A DNA stretch of 64,000 nt from Pontibacillus sp. HMF3514 (GCF_009858175.1 NZ_CP047393.1:2604001-2668000), one strand, 5' to 3'. Numbered from the stretch's first letter, positions 8,017-17,793 are shown. A program made the numbers and translations. The notes: generated by a model not told the origin, from the letters alone.

Positions 8017-8409
8017 ATGATTGAAGTAGGAAAAAAATTATTGATTTTTTTCTGTTGTGTACTCTTTGTCGTAAGTATTGGTAAGGATTTAACAACCGGG
8101 ACATTCCCTAAGAGTTCTGCTCACCAGCAGATCCAACAAACACAAGCTCAGGATGCACCTAAAAAAGAACCCACAACTGAAATCAAGAAGCAGGAAACTA
8201 AGCGCTACCAAACCGTCCAGCATAGAGTTACAGCTGGTGAAACGGTTCTTTCCATAATTGAAAAATTAAATACGGACGGTCCTCCTGTAACGATCAAGCA
8301 AATGATTAAGGACTTTGAAGATTTAAACCCTGATGTAAAACCGCATCACATCCAGACAAACCGAATCTACACCTTTCCCATCTATAGACAAACTTCAAAT
8401 CGTCTGTAA
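8017..8409 (+). CDS. yqfZ: LysM-like protein, YqfZ-type
   Basis: A 130-residue protein with an N-terminal signal anchor (residues 8-25), a Gln/Lys/Thr-rich linker, and a LysM-like domain from about residue 68: HRVTAGETVLSI, then PDVKPHHIQTNRIYTFPIY. It should sit outside the membrane and bind peptidoglycan. It lies directly before ispG as yqfZ does in B. subtilis. A GGAGGGATC site precedes the ATG. Physiological role unknown. Confidence 0.75.
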   Translation: MIEVGKKLLIFFCCVLFVVSIGKDLTTGTFPKSSAHQQIQQTQAQDAPKKEPTTEIKKQETKRYQTVQHRVTAGETVLSIIEKLNTDGPPVTIKQMIKDFEDLNPDVKPHHIQTNRIYTFPIYRQTSNRL

Positions 8410-8510
8410 AAATGAAGGTGTGTTACTTCATATTTTTCTCTAATACCCTTATAATGGTCATGGTATGTTTTTAAAATTGGTTTTATCGCAATTGTTAAAG
8501 GAGCGATTAT

Positions 8511-9599
8511 ATGTCTATTACAACACGTGAAAATACACGTCCCGTACAAGTCGGGAATCTTCAAATTGGTGGTAGTGACAAAGTCGTCATTCAATCCATG
8601 ACAACAACGAAAACACATGATGTAGAAGCTACAGTTAAAGAAATACACCGACTAGAAGAAGCAGGTTGCCAAATTGTCCGTGTTGCATGCCCGGATGAAC
8701 GTGCAGCTGATGCAATATCTGAAATAAAAAAACAAATTAATATCCCTCTTGTCGTTGATATCCACTTCGACTACCGTTTAGCATTAAAAGCTATTGAAGG
8801 CGGTGCGGATAAGATCCGTATTAACCCTGGTAACATTGGGAAACGCCGTAAAGTTGAAGCTGTTGTAAATGCGGCAAAGGAAAAAGGCGTACCTATCCGT
8901 ATTGGAGTTAACGCTGGATCTCTAGAAAAACGCATTTTAGAGAAATATGGATATCCGACAGCTGATGGAATGGTTGAAAGTGCTCTTCATCACATTCAAA
9001 TTCTTGAAGAGCTAGACTTCCATGACATTATTGTATCTCTAAAAGCTTCTGACGTACGTTTAGCTATTGAAGCATACGAAAAAGCTGCTGAGCATATTTC
9101 TTATCCATTGCACTTAGGTATTACGGAGTCTGGTACCCAGTTTGCTGGAACAGTAAAAAGTTCAGCAGGTTTAGGTGCCATTCTAAGTAAAGGAATTGGT
9201 AGTACACTACGGATTTCACTAAGTGCTGACCCAGTGGAAGAAGTAAAAGTAGGCCGTGAGTTACTCAAAACATTCGGACTTTCCGATAATGCCGCTACTT
9301 TAATTTCTTGCCCAACTTGCGGACGTATTGAAATTGATTTAATTTCTATCGCAAATGAGGTTGAAGAATATATTCAGACCATTAAAGCACCAATTAAAGT
9401 CGCTGTACTGGGTTGTGCTGTTAACGGTCCAGGTGAAGCACGTGAAGCTGATATTGGTATTGCCGGAGCACGTGGTGAGGGATTATTATTCCGCCATGGT
9501 GAAATCATTCGAAAAGTTCCAGAAGAAACAATGGTTGAAGAACTTAAAGTTGAAGTCGACCGTATTGCAGAAGAATATTTAGCTCAAAAAGAAGGATAA
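8511..9599 (+). CDS. ispG: 4-hydroxy-3-methylbut-2-enyl diphosphate synthase (flavodoxin)
   Basis: Penultimate enzyme of the MEP isoprenoid route; it reduces ME-cPP to HMBPP with a [4Fe-4S] cluster. The 362-residue protein has an N-terminal TIM barrel ([29 protein letters not shown]) and the C-terminal cluster domain with the Cys pair in SCPTCGR (about residues 265-268) and the third Cys in [13 protein letters not shown]. IspH, the next enzyme, is coded at 14134-15081 in the same window. A strong AAAGGAGCG site precedes the start, and the gene ends in a hairpin terminator. Confidence 0.97.
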   Translation: MSITTRENTRPVQVGNLQIGGSDKVVIQSMTTTKTHDVEATVKEIHRLEEAGCQIVRVACPDERAADAISEIKKQINIPLVVDIHFDYRLALKAIEGGADKIRINPGNIGKRRKVEAVVNAAKEKGVPIRIGVNAGSLEKRILEKYGYPTADGMVESALHHIQILEELDFHDIIVSLKASDVRLAIEAYEKAAEHISYPLHLGITESGTQFAGTVKSSAGLGAILSKGIGSTLRISLSADPVEEVKVGRELLKTFGLSDNAATLISCPTCGRIEIDLISIANEVEEYIQTIKAPIKVAVLGCAVNGPGEAREADIGIAGARGEGLLFRHGEIIRKVPEETMVEELKVEVDRIAEEYLAQKEG

Positions 9600-9604
9600 A
9601 TAGA

Positions 9605-9636
9605 AAAGAGCAGCCTATCTATGTAGGCTGCTCTTT
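9605..9636 (+). terminator. Terminator of ispG, possibly bidirectional
   Basis: AAAGAGCAGCCTA and TAGGCTGCTCTTT form a perfect 13-bp stem with a 6-nt loop. It lies between convergent genes and has T runs on both strands. Confidence 0.9.
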
Positions 9637-9641
9637 ATTAT

Positions 9642-10091
9642 CTAAAATGGAGCAAAGAATAAGGTGAGCAAAATGGAAATGGCACCCGCGATAATCGCTG
9701 TATTACCTAGCGTATCTGCACCTCTGCGCTTCGCCATAAATCCTACAATGACACCTGCGGCTCCGAGTATAACAGGCATAATAAAAAAGGATACGATGGA
9801 TAGCACAACAGCTAACCACCCCATGCCCGCATGGACATCTTTATCCATGTCTGTCTCTTTTTCACCTGATTTTACCGGTTCACGTACTGTGTTGTTATCG
9901 ATTGCCGCTTCTTGAGCAAATTCAACATCATCAGTACCAGGCATTAAACTTGGGCTATCTGCCAGTGTTTCTCTTTCCTCTAGATCATTAAGTTCATGAT
10001 CTTCAACGTTTTTTATTTCTTTTGCTTCCTCATCATCAATATGAGGGGTTTCGTCCACATGTTCTTCATGCTTTTTCTTGGATTCATCCAT
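9642..10091 (-). CDS. DUF4190-like membrane protein, YqfX-like
   Basis: A 149-residue protein with an acidic, Glu/Asp-rich cytoplasmic N-terminal half (residues 1-85) and a C-terminal module of two hydrophobic helices (about 92-115 and 125-147) carrying GFMAKRRGADTLGNTA, the loop typical of DUF4190 proteins. B. subtilis YqfX occupies the same place next to ispG. Role unknown; the acid-rich tail may reflect a halotolerant proteome. A GAGGGACAA site precedes the start. Confidence 0.7.
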   Translation of the reverse strand: MDESKKKHEEHVDETPHIDDEEAKEIKNVEDHELNDLEERETLADSPSLMPGTDDVEFAQEAAIDNNTVREPVKSGEKETDMDKDVHAGMGWLAVVLSIVSFFIMPVILGAAGVIVGFMAKRRGADTLGNTAIIAGAISILLTLFFAPF

Positions 10092-10177
10092 TATTTGTCC
10101 CTCACTTTCCTTTAGAGGTGCAACCTTAGTTTATGGAGATGCATCAAGTATTTACGTGGAAAGTGATGTTATTTTTA

Positions 10178-10206
10178 AAAAAAGCTCCTAAAAAGGAGCT
10201 TTTTTT
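10178..10206 (-). terminator. Terminator of the lytic transglycosylase gene
   Basis: AAAAAAAGCTCC and GGAGCTTTTTTT pair around a 6-nt loop and are followed by T residues on the minus strand. Confidence 0.9.
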
Positions 10207-10216
10207 GTAACTAATA

Positions 10217-10927
10217 TTATTGTGCAGCTGCAACTGCATCATGTGATTTTGCTTTTCGTTGGATTTTTTCAGCATACCAGCTTTTTGCGTGTCCATGTTC
10301 TTCTTTATACTGTTCTAAACCACCCATGCCGCGGTGATATGCCGTTAATGCCTCATCCCAATTGCCATACTCATGATGTAAATAATCTAAATAAATAAAG
10401 GATAATTGCATGGAGTAATAAGGGTCAAATAGCAATTCTTCTTCATAAGGCAAACCACCCATTTCCGCAATCCAAGGAGCCGTATTTTTCATAAACTGGG
10501 ACATTCCATAAGCTCGTCCATATTTAGTTGGAGGACCAACTAATTTCGGATTAAATGTATTTCCTGTTTCAACTTTCAAGAGCTCATAAACTAAGTACGG
10601 ATCAATATCATATCTTTTGGATTCTTTAACTAAATATAAGGCCCATGACTTTTTAAACCTTCCTTCACTTTCTGATACCATCTTTTGTGCCATTTGATCA
10701 AGTTCTGGCCACACATAGTATCCGTTCTTTTTCTTTTGAGAATCTTTTGGACTGGACATTAAGTAATCATTCTCTGATTTTAATTGTTGATTTTGGTTTG
10801 CTAATTGTTTGTTTTCACTTTCTAATGCGACGGTTCTTTCTTTATAAAAGTAAAGCATCAGCATAAAACATAATGTAATGTAAACAAAGACAAGGAACAT
10901 ATTTGCATAAGGCTTCATACGTGCCAT
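10217..10927 (-). CDS. Membrane-anchored lytic transglycosylase (SLT domain)
   Basis: About 236 residues: one N-terminal anchor (about 6-25), a coiled-coil stretch rich in Glu, Gln and Asn (about 30-55), then an SLT-type lysozyme fold. The catalytic Glu is in LLKVETGN (about residue 122), followed by GRAYGMSQFM and AYHRGMGGL, the G-L-M-Q and AYN-G equivalents. It should cleave peptidoglycan outside the membrane. AAGGAGGGG lies 4 nt before the ATG at 10927, which decides the start. In B. subtilis the zur area occupies this interval; zur, yqfU and yqfW are not here. Confidence 0.88.
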   Translation of the reverse strand: MARMKPYANMFLVFVYITLCFMLMLYFYKERTVALESENKQLANQNQQLKSENDYLMSSPKDSQKKKNGYYVWPELDQMAQKMVSESEGRFKKSWALYLVKESKRYDIDPYLVYELLKVETGNTFNPKLVGPPTKYGRAYGMSQFMKNTAPWIAEMGGLPYEEELLFDPYYSMQLSFIYLDYLHHEYGNWDEALTAYHRGMGGLEQYKEEHGHAKSWYAEKIQRKAKSHDAVAAAQ

Positions 10928-11118
10928 GGTTCCCCTCCTTTTCAAAAGTAATATCTATATATCAGACAAAAGTCACATGAACCTCAACTATACTAACGAA
11001 AGTTTGGATGGATTGCAACGAAAATACTCATATTCCATAATTATCTAAATAGTAATGGGCACATTTCATTCATTTCTCTCATAGGATAAAAAAGACAGAC
11101 TACGGAAAGAGGGATATA

Positions 11119-11400
11119 ATGAAAAACATGATTAAACAAGTTGTTAAGCAGAAATTAAAAACTCTCACCGTTGATGAATTAATTTCCTATGCCAATGAGT
11201 ACAACTTGTCCATTACTCCAAAACAAAGTGAACAGATCATAGCGTTTTTAAAGAAAACAGACTTAAATCCATTAGATGAACAAGACCGGATGAAAGCCCT
11301 AAAAAAATTAGCTCAAATTACTGACCCACAAACAGCACAAAAGGTTAATAAAATTTTTCATGGCATTGTAAAAGAAAACGGTTTGTCTCACTGGTTCTAA
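11119..11400 (+). CDS. yqfT: DUF2624 protein, YqfT-like
   Basis: A 93-residue soluble, helical and basic protein. The core LKTLTVDELISYANEYNLSI followed by TPKQSEQIIAFLKK is typical of DUF2624 proteins found only in Bacillaceae, and it lies upstream of nfo as in B. subtilis. No catalytic motif is visible. An AAAGAGGGA site precedes the ATG. Function unknown. Confidence 0.75.
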   Translation: MKNMIKQVVKQKLKTLTVDELISYANEYNLSITPKQSEQIIAFLKKTDLNPLDEQDRMKALKKLAQITDPQTAQKVNKIFHGIVKENGLSHWF

Positions 11401-11537
11401 GCTACGCCACTAGTAATGCTTGCTTTTTTCTTCTCGTACCGATCAGTTGACCAATTCCCCTATTTTCTTTATAGTATGAACAGCATCATTACTTATGTAA
11501 TCGCTTGTTTGATTATACAGATAAGGGAGTTGTCAAT

Positions 11538-12437
11538 ATGTTAAAACTAGGTTCCCACGTATCCATGAGCGGGAAAAACATGCTAAAAGGTGCGAGCGAA
11601 GAAGCCGCTTCTTATGGCGCTAATACATTCATGATTTATACAGGTGCTCCACAAAATACAAGACGTAAAGCGATCGAAGATTTAAACATCGAGGCTGGCC
11701 TTGCACATATGGAAGAGCAAAGCATTGAAGAAATCGTTGTCCACTCTGCTTATATCATTAATATTGGAAACACTGTAAAACCTCACGTATATGAGCTAGG
11801 CGTTGATTTCCTAACAAATGAAATTGAACGAGTGGAAGCTTTAAACAAAGCAAACCAAATCGTACTTCACCCAGGTTCCCATGTTAGCCAAGGTCAAGAA
11901 ATTGGCTTACAACAAATCATTAAAGGTCTTAATGAAGTTTTCGCTAACAAACCAGATACCAAATGCCAAATTGCTCTAGAAACAATGGCTGGTAAAGGTA
12001 GTGAACTTGGACGTAGTTTTGAAGAACTTGCCACGATCATTGAAGGTGTGGAGGATAGCGACAAGCTTTCAGTCTGTTTTGATACCTGTCACACACATGA
12101 TGCAGGCTACGACATCGTCAATGACTTTGACGGTGTTTTGGACGAGTTCGACCGAATCATCGGACTTGATCGCCTTAAGGTTCTCCATATTAATGACAGT
12201 AAAAATGAACGCGGTGCTGGTAAAGACCGACATGAGAACATTGGATATGGTCACATTGGATTTGAAGCACTTAACTACATTGTGCACCATCCAAGGCTTG
12301 CCGATATTCCAAAGATTTTAGAAACGCCATATGTAGGTGAAGATAAGAAAAACAAAAAGCCTCCTTATCAATATGAAATCGAAAGCTTACGTTCTCAAAC
12401 CTTCACGGATTGGAGATCAGAACTGTTAAACAGTTAA
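11538..12437 (+). CDS. nfo: Endonuclease IV (AP endonuclease)
   Basis: DNA-repair enzyme that cuts 5' of abasic sites using three zinc ions. The 299-residue length equals the family norm. Zinc-ligand motifs are visible in order: [49 protein letters not shown] and ILETPY. The ATG at 11538 starts [12 protein letters not shown], the usual N-terminus, with AAGGGAG 8 nt upstream; an in-frame ATG at 11505 lacks such a site. The gene is monocistronic with its own terminator. Confidence 0.96.
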   Translation: MLKLGSHVSMSGKNMLKGASEEAASYGANTFMIYTGAPQNTRRKAIEDLNIEAGLAHMEEQSIEEIVVHSAYIINIGNTVKPHVYELGVDFLTNEIERVEALNKANQIVLHPGSHVSQGQEIGLQQIIKGLNEVFANKPDTKCQIALETMAGKGSELGRSFEELATIIEGVEDSDKLSVCFDTCHTHDAGYDIVNDFDGVLDEFDRIIGLDRLKVLHINDSKNERGAGKDRHENIGYGHIGFEALNYIVHHPRLADIPKILETPYVGEDKKNKKPPYQYEIESLRSQTFTDWRSELLNS

Positions 12438-12451
12438 TCTCCCTAGATCGG

Positions 12452-12478
12452 CCCCTGGTATTTTTACCAGGGGTTTTT
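12452..12478 (+). terminator. Terminator of nfo
   Basis: CCCCTGGTA and TACCAGGGG pair around a short T loop, followed by TTTTT. Confidence 0.93.
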
Positions 12479-12595
12479 ATAATCTCTTTTTTACCCTGAA
12501 TACTCTTTAGACTTATTTACCTGATTTTCCACAATATCAAACATGAAAATCACATCCTTTTCAAATCAAGTCGGAATACCATTTAAATAAATAAC

Positions 12596-12626
12596 AAAAA
12601 AGACTAACCAGTAACTGATTAGTCTT
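12596..12626 (-). terminator. Terminator of cshB
   Basis: AAGACTAATCAG and CTGGTTAGTCTT (minus strand) form a 12-bp stem with one GU pair and a 3-nt loop, then a T run. Confidence 0.9.
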
Positions 12627-12632
12627 CAAAAC

Positions 12633-13955
12633 TTATTTTCTTCTATTGTTCTTCGGATTAGGGTTCATTTTCTTTTTAATCGCTTCTTGTTGACGTTTCA
12701 TTTTCTTTTTATATCCTGGCTTAACTTTTTTAGGCTTTCGTACTTTCTTCCAAGCTTCACGGTCCGTTTCGTTTTCTTGCTTTTTACGGGCAGAACGCTC
12801 ATTCCAATCCTTAATGAGCTCCCACTCGCCTTTTTTAATATCATAACGATCAAATTGAATACCGGATTTTTCAAGCTTAGCGATTAACTTTTCGTCTTCA
12901 TCCGTATAAAGGTTAATCGCAGTACCTTCTAACCCAGCTCGAGCTGTACGACCAACACGGTGGATATAGAACTCCTCTTCTTTAGGTAAATCGGCGTTAA
13001 TCACATGACTAACTCCTTGAATATCAATACCTCGAGCCGCTAGATCTGTTGCGACAATGTATTGATAACGGAGGTTTTGAATGTCCTTAAGAACGCGCTT
13101 ACGTTCACGTGGAGATAATCCACCATGAATAACACCAACTTCTAACCCTTTTTGAGTTAGCTCAGCTGCTAGTTCATCAGCTCGTTCTTTTTTATTAGCG
13201 AAAATGATTGCCAAATATGGCTGAATCAGTTCTGAAACTTTGATAATCATATCCGCTTTATCACGATGTCGAAGAGGAATTAACCTATGCTCCATATTTT
13301 CAGGGGAAGGTTTCTTTTCCTCAGCATGGATGTGAGCTGGATTCTCTAGATACTTGTTCAAGAATGGTTTTAGGCGCTCAGGAATGGTTGCAGAGAAGAC
13401 TAAGATCTGTACTTCTCGATCCATTCGAACAAGGATTTGGTCTACTTCTTCAATAAACCCTAAATCCAACATAAGATCCGTTTCATCGATCACCATGGAT
13501 TTAGCTGTGTAGGTATCAAGTGCACCTTCTTTGATTAAATCAAGAATGCGGCCAGGTGTACCCACAACAATTTGTGGCTGCTCTTTTAACTTTTCCATTG
13601 TCTTTTGCTTATCTGTACCACCAACAAGCAACTTAGCACGCCAGTCTTGTTCTTTTTCTCCTAATTGAATCATCTTACGGACTTCATTATAAATTTGTGT
13701 TGCTAGCTCTCTCGTGGGAGCTGTAATGACCACCTGAACTTCCTTTTTAGAAGCATCAATCTGATTAAGCAATGGGATTAGGTACGCATGTGTTTTCCCA
13801 GAACCTGTATGAGATTGGCCGATGATGCTGTCATTGCGTAATACAGAAGGAATCACCTTTTGTTGAATAGGTGTAGGCTCCTGAAAATTTAACTTAGAAA
13901 TAATATCATTCATCATTGGTTGTAATCCAAATGATTGGAATTTTTGATCTGTCAT
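12633..13955 (-). CDS. cshB: DEAD-box type RNA helicase
   Basis: ATP-dependent RNA helicase for cold-adapted RNA remodelling. The 440 residues carry the Q motif (FQEPTPIQQ), motif I (SHTGSGKT), Ia (APTRELA), Ib (GTPGR), II, III (SAT), V (ATDLAARGIDI) and VI (HRVGRTARAG) in order. Motif II reads DETD instead of DEAD (about residue 157). The C-terminal 60 residues are a Lys/Arg-rich tail likely to hold RNA. It is next to ispH, as in B. subtilis. Confidence 0.95.
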   Translation of the reverse strand: MTDQKFQSFGLQPMMNDIISKLNFQEPTPIQQKVIPSVLRNDSIIGQSHTGSGKTHAYLIPLLNQIDASKKEVQVVITAPTRELATQIYNEVRKMIQLGEKEQDWRAKLLVGGTDKQKTMEKLKEQPQIVVGTPGRILDLIKEGALDTYTAKSMVIDETDLMLDLGFIEEVDQILVRMDREVQILVFSATIPERLKPFLNKYLENPAHIHAEEKKPSPENMEHRLIPLRHRDKADMIIKVSELIQPYLAIIFANKKERADELAAELTQKGLEVGVIHGGLSPRERKRVLKDIQNLRYQYIVATDLAARGIDIQGVSHVINADLPKEEEFYIHRVGRTARAGLEGTAINLYTDEDEKLIAKLEKSGIQFDRYDIKKGEWELIKDWNERSARKKQENETDREAWKKVRKPKKVKPGYKKKMKRQQEAIKKKMNPNPKNNRRK

Positions 13956-14049
13956 TTTTGTACTCCTTTACGTTCTACTCTTGCTTTTCTATTATAGTAG
14001 AGTCTTGACAAATAATCCATCTTTCCTTTTATCATTTAATGGACTCTCT

Positions 14050-14078
14050 TTGTAATATAAGGATTTTCCCTTTATAAT
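14050..14078 (+). promoter_or_regulatory. Sigma-A promoter of ispH
   Basis: TTGTAA (14050-14055) and TATAAT (14073-14078) with a 17-nt spacer, 56 nt before the ispH start. Confidence 0.7.
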
Positions 14079-14133
14079 ATAATAAGAAACTTTGTATGAG
14101 ATGAACTCGAGGAGTTAGAGGGGGAAACCGAAC

Positions 14134-15081
14134 ATGGAAGTAATTAAAATTGCTCCTAGAGGATACTGCTACGGAGTCGTGGATGCGATGGTCATCGCTC
14201 GAAACGCCTCTAAGGATCCAAATTTACCTCGTCCTTTATATATTTTAGGGATGATTGTCCATAATCAGCATGTAACCGAAGCATTTGAAGAAGAAGGTGT
14301 CGTAACATTAGACGGCAAAAACCGCTTAGAGCTACTGGAAGATATTCATGAGGGAACCGTCATATTCACAGCTCATGGCGTATCACCAGAAGTGAAAAAG
14401 CGTGCTGAGGAAAAAGGTTTAACCGTCTTAGACGCAACATGCCCAGATGTGACAAACACCCATGATTTAATTCGCAAACAAGTTGCTGAAGGATATGAAA
14501 TTGTCTATATTGGCAAAAAAGGACACCCTGAGCCTGAAGGAGCCGTGGGAGTAGCACCAGACCATGTGCACCTGATTCAGAACGAAGAAGACGTTAAGGA
14601 CTTAAATGTCACAAGCGATAAAGTGATGGTAACCAACCAAACGACAATGAGTCAGTGGGATGTTTACGATGTCATGGTAGCTGTCCAAAATAAATTTCCA
14701 CAAACTGAAATGCACCAAGAAATTTGTATGGCAACTCAAGTAAGACAGGAAGCTGTTGCTGAACAAGCTGGAGAAGCAGATTTAACCCTAGTTGTCGGGG
14801 ACCCAAGAAGTAATAACTCATGTCGCCTACAACAAGTATCTGAAGAAAAAGCTGGAACAAAAGCTTATCGCATCTCTGATGTAAGTGAAATTGAATATGA
14901 ATGGCTTGAAGGGGTTGAAAAAGTAGCTATTACAGCAGGCGCATCAACTCCTACACCTCTTGTTAAAGAGGTCATCAAGTTTATCGAGAAATATGATGTA
15001 AATGATCCTGAAACATGGGATCGCACTTCTAAGGTTGAACAGCGTAAGATCTTGCCTAAGGTTAAAACGAAAAAAGCTTAA
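14134..15081 (+). CDS. ispH: 4-hydroxy-3-methylbut-2-enyl diphosphate reductase
   Basis: Last enzyme of the MEP route, turning HMBPP into IPP and DMAPP. The 315 residues show the three cluster cysteines: GYCYGV near residue 12, LDATCPDV near residue 106, and NNSCRL near residue 232. Substrate-binding motifs VHNQHV, TAHGVSP, GHPEPEG, TNQTTMS and [10 protein letters not shown] are all present. A GAGGGGGAAAC site precedes the start. It is monocistronic, transcribed away from cshB, with a promoter and terminator. Confidence 0.97.
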   Translation: MEVIKIAPRGYCYGVVDAMVIARNASKDPNLPRPLYILGMIVHNQHVTEAFEEEGVVTLDGKNRLELLEDIHEGTVIFTAHGVSPEVKKRAEEKGLTVLDATCPDVTNTHDLIRKQVAEGYEIVYIGKKGHPEPEGAVGVAPDHVHLIQNEEDVKDLNVTSDKVMVTNQTTMSQWDVYDVMVAVQNKFPQTEMHQEICMATQVRQEAVAEQAGEADLTLVVGDPRSNNSCRLQQVSEEKAGTKAYRISDVSEIEYEWLEGVEKVAITAGASTPTPLVKEVIKFIEKYDVNDPETWDRTSKVEQRKILPKVKTKKA

Positions 15082-15098
15082 TATGATTAATGAAGCAA

Positions 15099-15134
15099 AA
15101 GTGCTTTGGAATTTAAATTCCAAAGCACTTTTTT
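15099..15134 (+). terminator. Terminator of ispH, reaching the stop codon of the convergent gene
   Basis: AAGTGCTTTGGAATTT and its exact complement form a 16-bp stem with almost no loop, followed by six T. The stop codon of the convergent gene (15133-15135) lies at the foot of the stem. Confidence 0.9.
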
Positions 15135-15630
15135 ATAATCCAAGCCCTACCGACATTTGATTCGTATAAGTCGTATAAGCCACAACTTGATTGATTTCGA
15201 AAATTTCTTTTTCCCTATATCCATGACTTTGCATTTGAGTTATATCTTCTTTGGTTACTGAAACAGGCTTAGAGGTAAGTTTTTCTGCGTAGTTCAAAAT
15301 GGATTTTAGTTTCTCATCCCAATCCTCTGATTGATAATTGGTTAGCTTTTTTACTACTTCGCTCTCCCCAATTAATTCTCCTAAAACGGTAGCATGACTT
15401 TTGGTGCAAAACTCACATCCATTTTTTATTGATACGTACGTAATAATAGCCTCCCGATAATCATCTGAAAGAAATGTATTTTTCACCGCATTCTGTAAAG
15501 GTATGAATGCTTCTAGTATATCTGGTGAATGAGCCACCATTCGATTGAAAATTGGAACAGGTTTTTCAAGTTCTTCATATATTTTATATTCTTTTAGGTT
15601 TTGTTGTTTTACGGGTTTGATCCACGGCAT
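15133..15630 (-). CDS. Carboxymuconolactone decarboxylase/AhpD-like protein
   Basis: A 165-residue helical protein with the AhpD-type redox motif NGCEFCTKSH (about residues 70-79): a CxxC pair with a nearby His. Relatives reduce peroxides or act on small carbonyl compounds. The following helices (LNYAEKLTSKP and a second DITQMQSHGY repeat) match the family fold. It has no operon partner and is not in the B. subtilis order, so it is probably an insertion between ispH and yqfO. An AAAGGAGC site precedes the start. Substrate unknown. Confidence 0.8.
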   Translation of the reverse strand: MPWIKPVKQQNLKEYKIYEELEKPVPIFNRMVAHSPDILEAFIPLQNAVKNTFLSDDYREAIITYVSIKNGCEFCTKSHATVLGELIGESEVVKKLTNYQSEDWDEKLKSILNYAEKLTSKPVSVTKEDITQMQSHGYREKEIFEINQVVAYTTYTNQMSVGLGL

Positions 15631-15744
15631 AAATGTAGCTCCTTTTTTATTTAGTATAACCTTTATTAATCATTTAATTTTGTTTCATTATATGGCAGTT
15701 GTATGGAATAAGCATTTCGTGGAAAGGTACTAAACTCCCCACCC

Positions 15745-15776
15745 AAAAAAGCAGAACACACTAAGGTGTTCTGCCT
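15745..15776 (-). terminator. Terminator of the trmK-yqfO operon
   Basis: On the minus strand AGGCAGAACAC pairs with GTGTTCTGC, followed by TTTTTT, directly after the yqfO stop. Confidence 0.88.
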
Positions 15777-15783
15777 TAACCTT

Positions 15784-16905
15784 TTACATAAATTGAAAAG
15801 GCTCTGTATTCACTTGAGATACCATAAGCTCTGTATCTACACCTTGCTTTTCAAATTCCGCTTGTAGGTAGTCTTTAACTTTTTTCTTCATGACCTTCTC
15901 AACATGGTGTCCTGGGTCGATAACATTTAGTCCCATACCTAGTGCATCATGAGCTACGTGGAAATAAAGATCGCCCGTAATGAAAACATCTGCTCCCTTG
16001 CGTTTTGCTTGGGAGGTAAATTTGTTTCCATCGCCCCCTAATACAGCAATCGTTTCTACCCTTTTATCAAGATCTCCAACTACTCTTAATGTCGGGACAT
16101 CTAATGCTTGTTTCACATGTTCCGCTAATTCGCGCAATGTCTTAGGTTCATCGAGTTTAGCTATTCGCCCGGCCCCTTGTTTTTCACCCTTGTTTTCAAG
16201 TGGAAATAGATCGTAAGCGACTTCTTCATATGGGTGTGCCTCTTCCATAACTTTTAACACACTAGTTAAAAGAGATTGAGGAACAATCGTTTCCATTTTA
16301 ACTTCTTCAACTTTCTCGATTTCACCTTGTGTACCGATATAAGGGTTTGTACCATCTAAAGGTTTGAAAGATCCAGTTCCAGGTGTTTGGAAGATACAGT
16401 GACTATAATCACCAATGTGACCCGCTCCAGCATCACCTAAGGCGAGTCTCAGTTGATCCTGGTGAGTTTCAGGAACATAGACAGCTAATTTATATAACTT
16501 TTCACTTCCCGTTTCTACTAGAATATCTTTCGGTACCACACCAAGAGCTTCACATAAAGCTTCATTTACGCCACCTTTAGCGACATCAAGATTCGTGTGA
16601 GCAGCATACACCGTAATATCATGCTTCAAGAGCTTTTGAACGATTCGTCCTTTTTCATGATCAGGATTAACCTGTTTTAAAGGCACATAAAGTAATGGAT
16701 GGTGTGCTATGATAAGATCCACTTCATTTTCTATGGCTTCATCTACAACGTTTTCTAACACATCTAATGTGACCATGACTTTATTTACTTTTTTATTAAG
16801 GGTCCCTACTTGAATTCCGATTGGATCTTTGTCCATCGCTAAATGCTTTGGTGCTAATTGTTCAAACCATTTAATAATTTGCTGTCCGGTTGCAATGTTA
16901 CTCAT
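15784..16905 (-). CDS. yqfO: Nif3-like dinuclear metal centre protein
   Basis: A 373-residue member of the conserved NIF3/DUF34 family, a toroidal hexamer with a two-metal site. Metal ligands are visible in IIAHHPLLY (about residue 64), AHTNLDVAKGG (about 100), and near the C-terminus in GDLYFHVAHDA and DPGHHVEK. The middle third (about 130-230) is the PII-like insert found in Firmicute members. Cellular role is still unclear; GTP cyclohydrolase-like or metal-handling roles have been suggested. It overlaps trmK by 8 bp, a stable pairing in Bacillales. Confidence 0.93.
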   Translation of the reverse strand: MSNIATGQQIIKWFEQLAPKHLAMDKDPIGIQVGTLNKKVNKVMVTLDVLENVVDEAIENEVDLIIAHHPLLYVPLKQVNPDHEKGRIVQKLLKHDITVYAAHTNLDVAKGGVNEALCEALGVVPKDILVETGSEKLYKLAVYVPETHQDQLRLALGDAGAGHIGDYSHCIFQTPGTGSFKPLDGTNPYIGTQGEIEKVEEVKMETIVPQSLLTSVLKVMEEAHPYEEVAYDLFPLENKGEKQGAGRIAKLDEPKTLRELAEHVKQALDVPTLRVVGDLDKRVETIAVLGGDGNKFTSQAKRKGADVFITGDLYFHVAHDALGMGLNVIDPGHHVEKVMKKKVKDYLQAEFEKQGVDTELMVSQVNTEPFQFM

Positions 16906-17605
16906 GATTTAAGACCTCCTCAATCCATTTAATCTGATTTTGAAATTGTTTTATCTTGTCCTCATCAGGTTGAGTTGCCTGTCTCATTTGTTCTGTTATT
17001 TTCACTAATTTATCACGTTCATGCTTCCATTTCTTAATGAATGCAGGATCTTTTTTCTTTAAAAGAAATGGTCCAAAGAACAGTTCCTTTTCTCTTTCAT
17101 CCGTGTATGGTGCCAATGAATCCCCTTTATCTGCTACGAGTATCTCATAAATATGACCATCTTCTTCAAGAATATCTTCATGAATGAGAACATAGTTATG
17201 CTGGATAAACCATTCCCTTAATACTCTAGCATCAATATTGGGTTGCGTAATAATACGCTCTGTTTTCGTAAGTTTATCCTTGCCATCCTCAAGTATATGA
17301 CGAATTAACTTTCCACCCATACCTGCAATGGTGACTTGTTCTACTTCACCTTGCTCAATGACGTTTAATCCGTCTCCTTTTCGAACTTCAATGCGCTCTT
17401 GTAACCCTTGTTCAGTAACTTGATTGACAGCCGCTTGAAAAGGCCCCTCATTTACTTCACCAGCAATAGCACGTGAAGATGAATCATGAATACACACATG
17501 ACATGGTAGATACGCATGATCAGAGCCAATATCAGCAAATAATGCTGATTCAGGTAAATATGACGCAACTTTTTTCAGTCTTTCAGAAAGTTGTATTTGT
17601 TTCAA
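16898..17605 (-). CDS. trmK: tRNA (adenine(22)-N1)-methyltransferase
   Basis: SAM-dependent methyltransferase that makes m1A22 in tRNA. The 235 residues have a Rossmann domain (ADIGSDHAYLPCHVC as motif I at about 24-38, GEVNEGPFQAA as motif II, AGMGGKLIRHIL as motif IV at about 93) and a C-terminal coiled-coil (about 180-235) typical of TrmK. Translation is coupled to yqfO by an 8-bp overlap. Confident family assignment. Confidence 0.94.
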   Translation of the reverse strand: MKQIQLSERLKKVASYLPESALFADIGSDHAYLPCHVCIHDSSSRAIAGEVNEGPFQAAVNQVTEQGLQERIEVRKGDGLNVIEQGEVEQVTIAGMGGKLIRHILEDGKDKLTKTERIITQPNIDARVLREWFIQHNYVLIHEDILEEDGHIYEILVADKGDSLAPYTDEREKELFFGPFLLKKKDPAFIKKWKHERDKLVKITEQMRQATQPDEDKIKQFQNQIKWIEEVLNHE

Positions 17606-17793
17606 TTGTTATCACCGCTTTTTTATTCTTTCAAACATTACGTTTTTCACTCTTTAAAGAAAGCTTGCCGATTGAAAGCCTATTAAGGAGTAGACAGAGG
17701 CTTAGTTGCACTTATAATTCATACTTTCAAAATTTTCACTACGTTGAATTGCCTTCATTGCTAAAATTTTATACTTTCTTAACGTGTAAAAAG

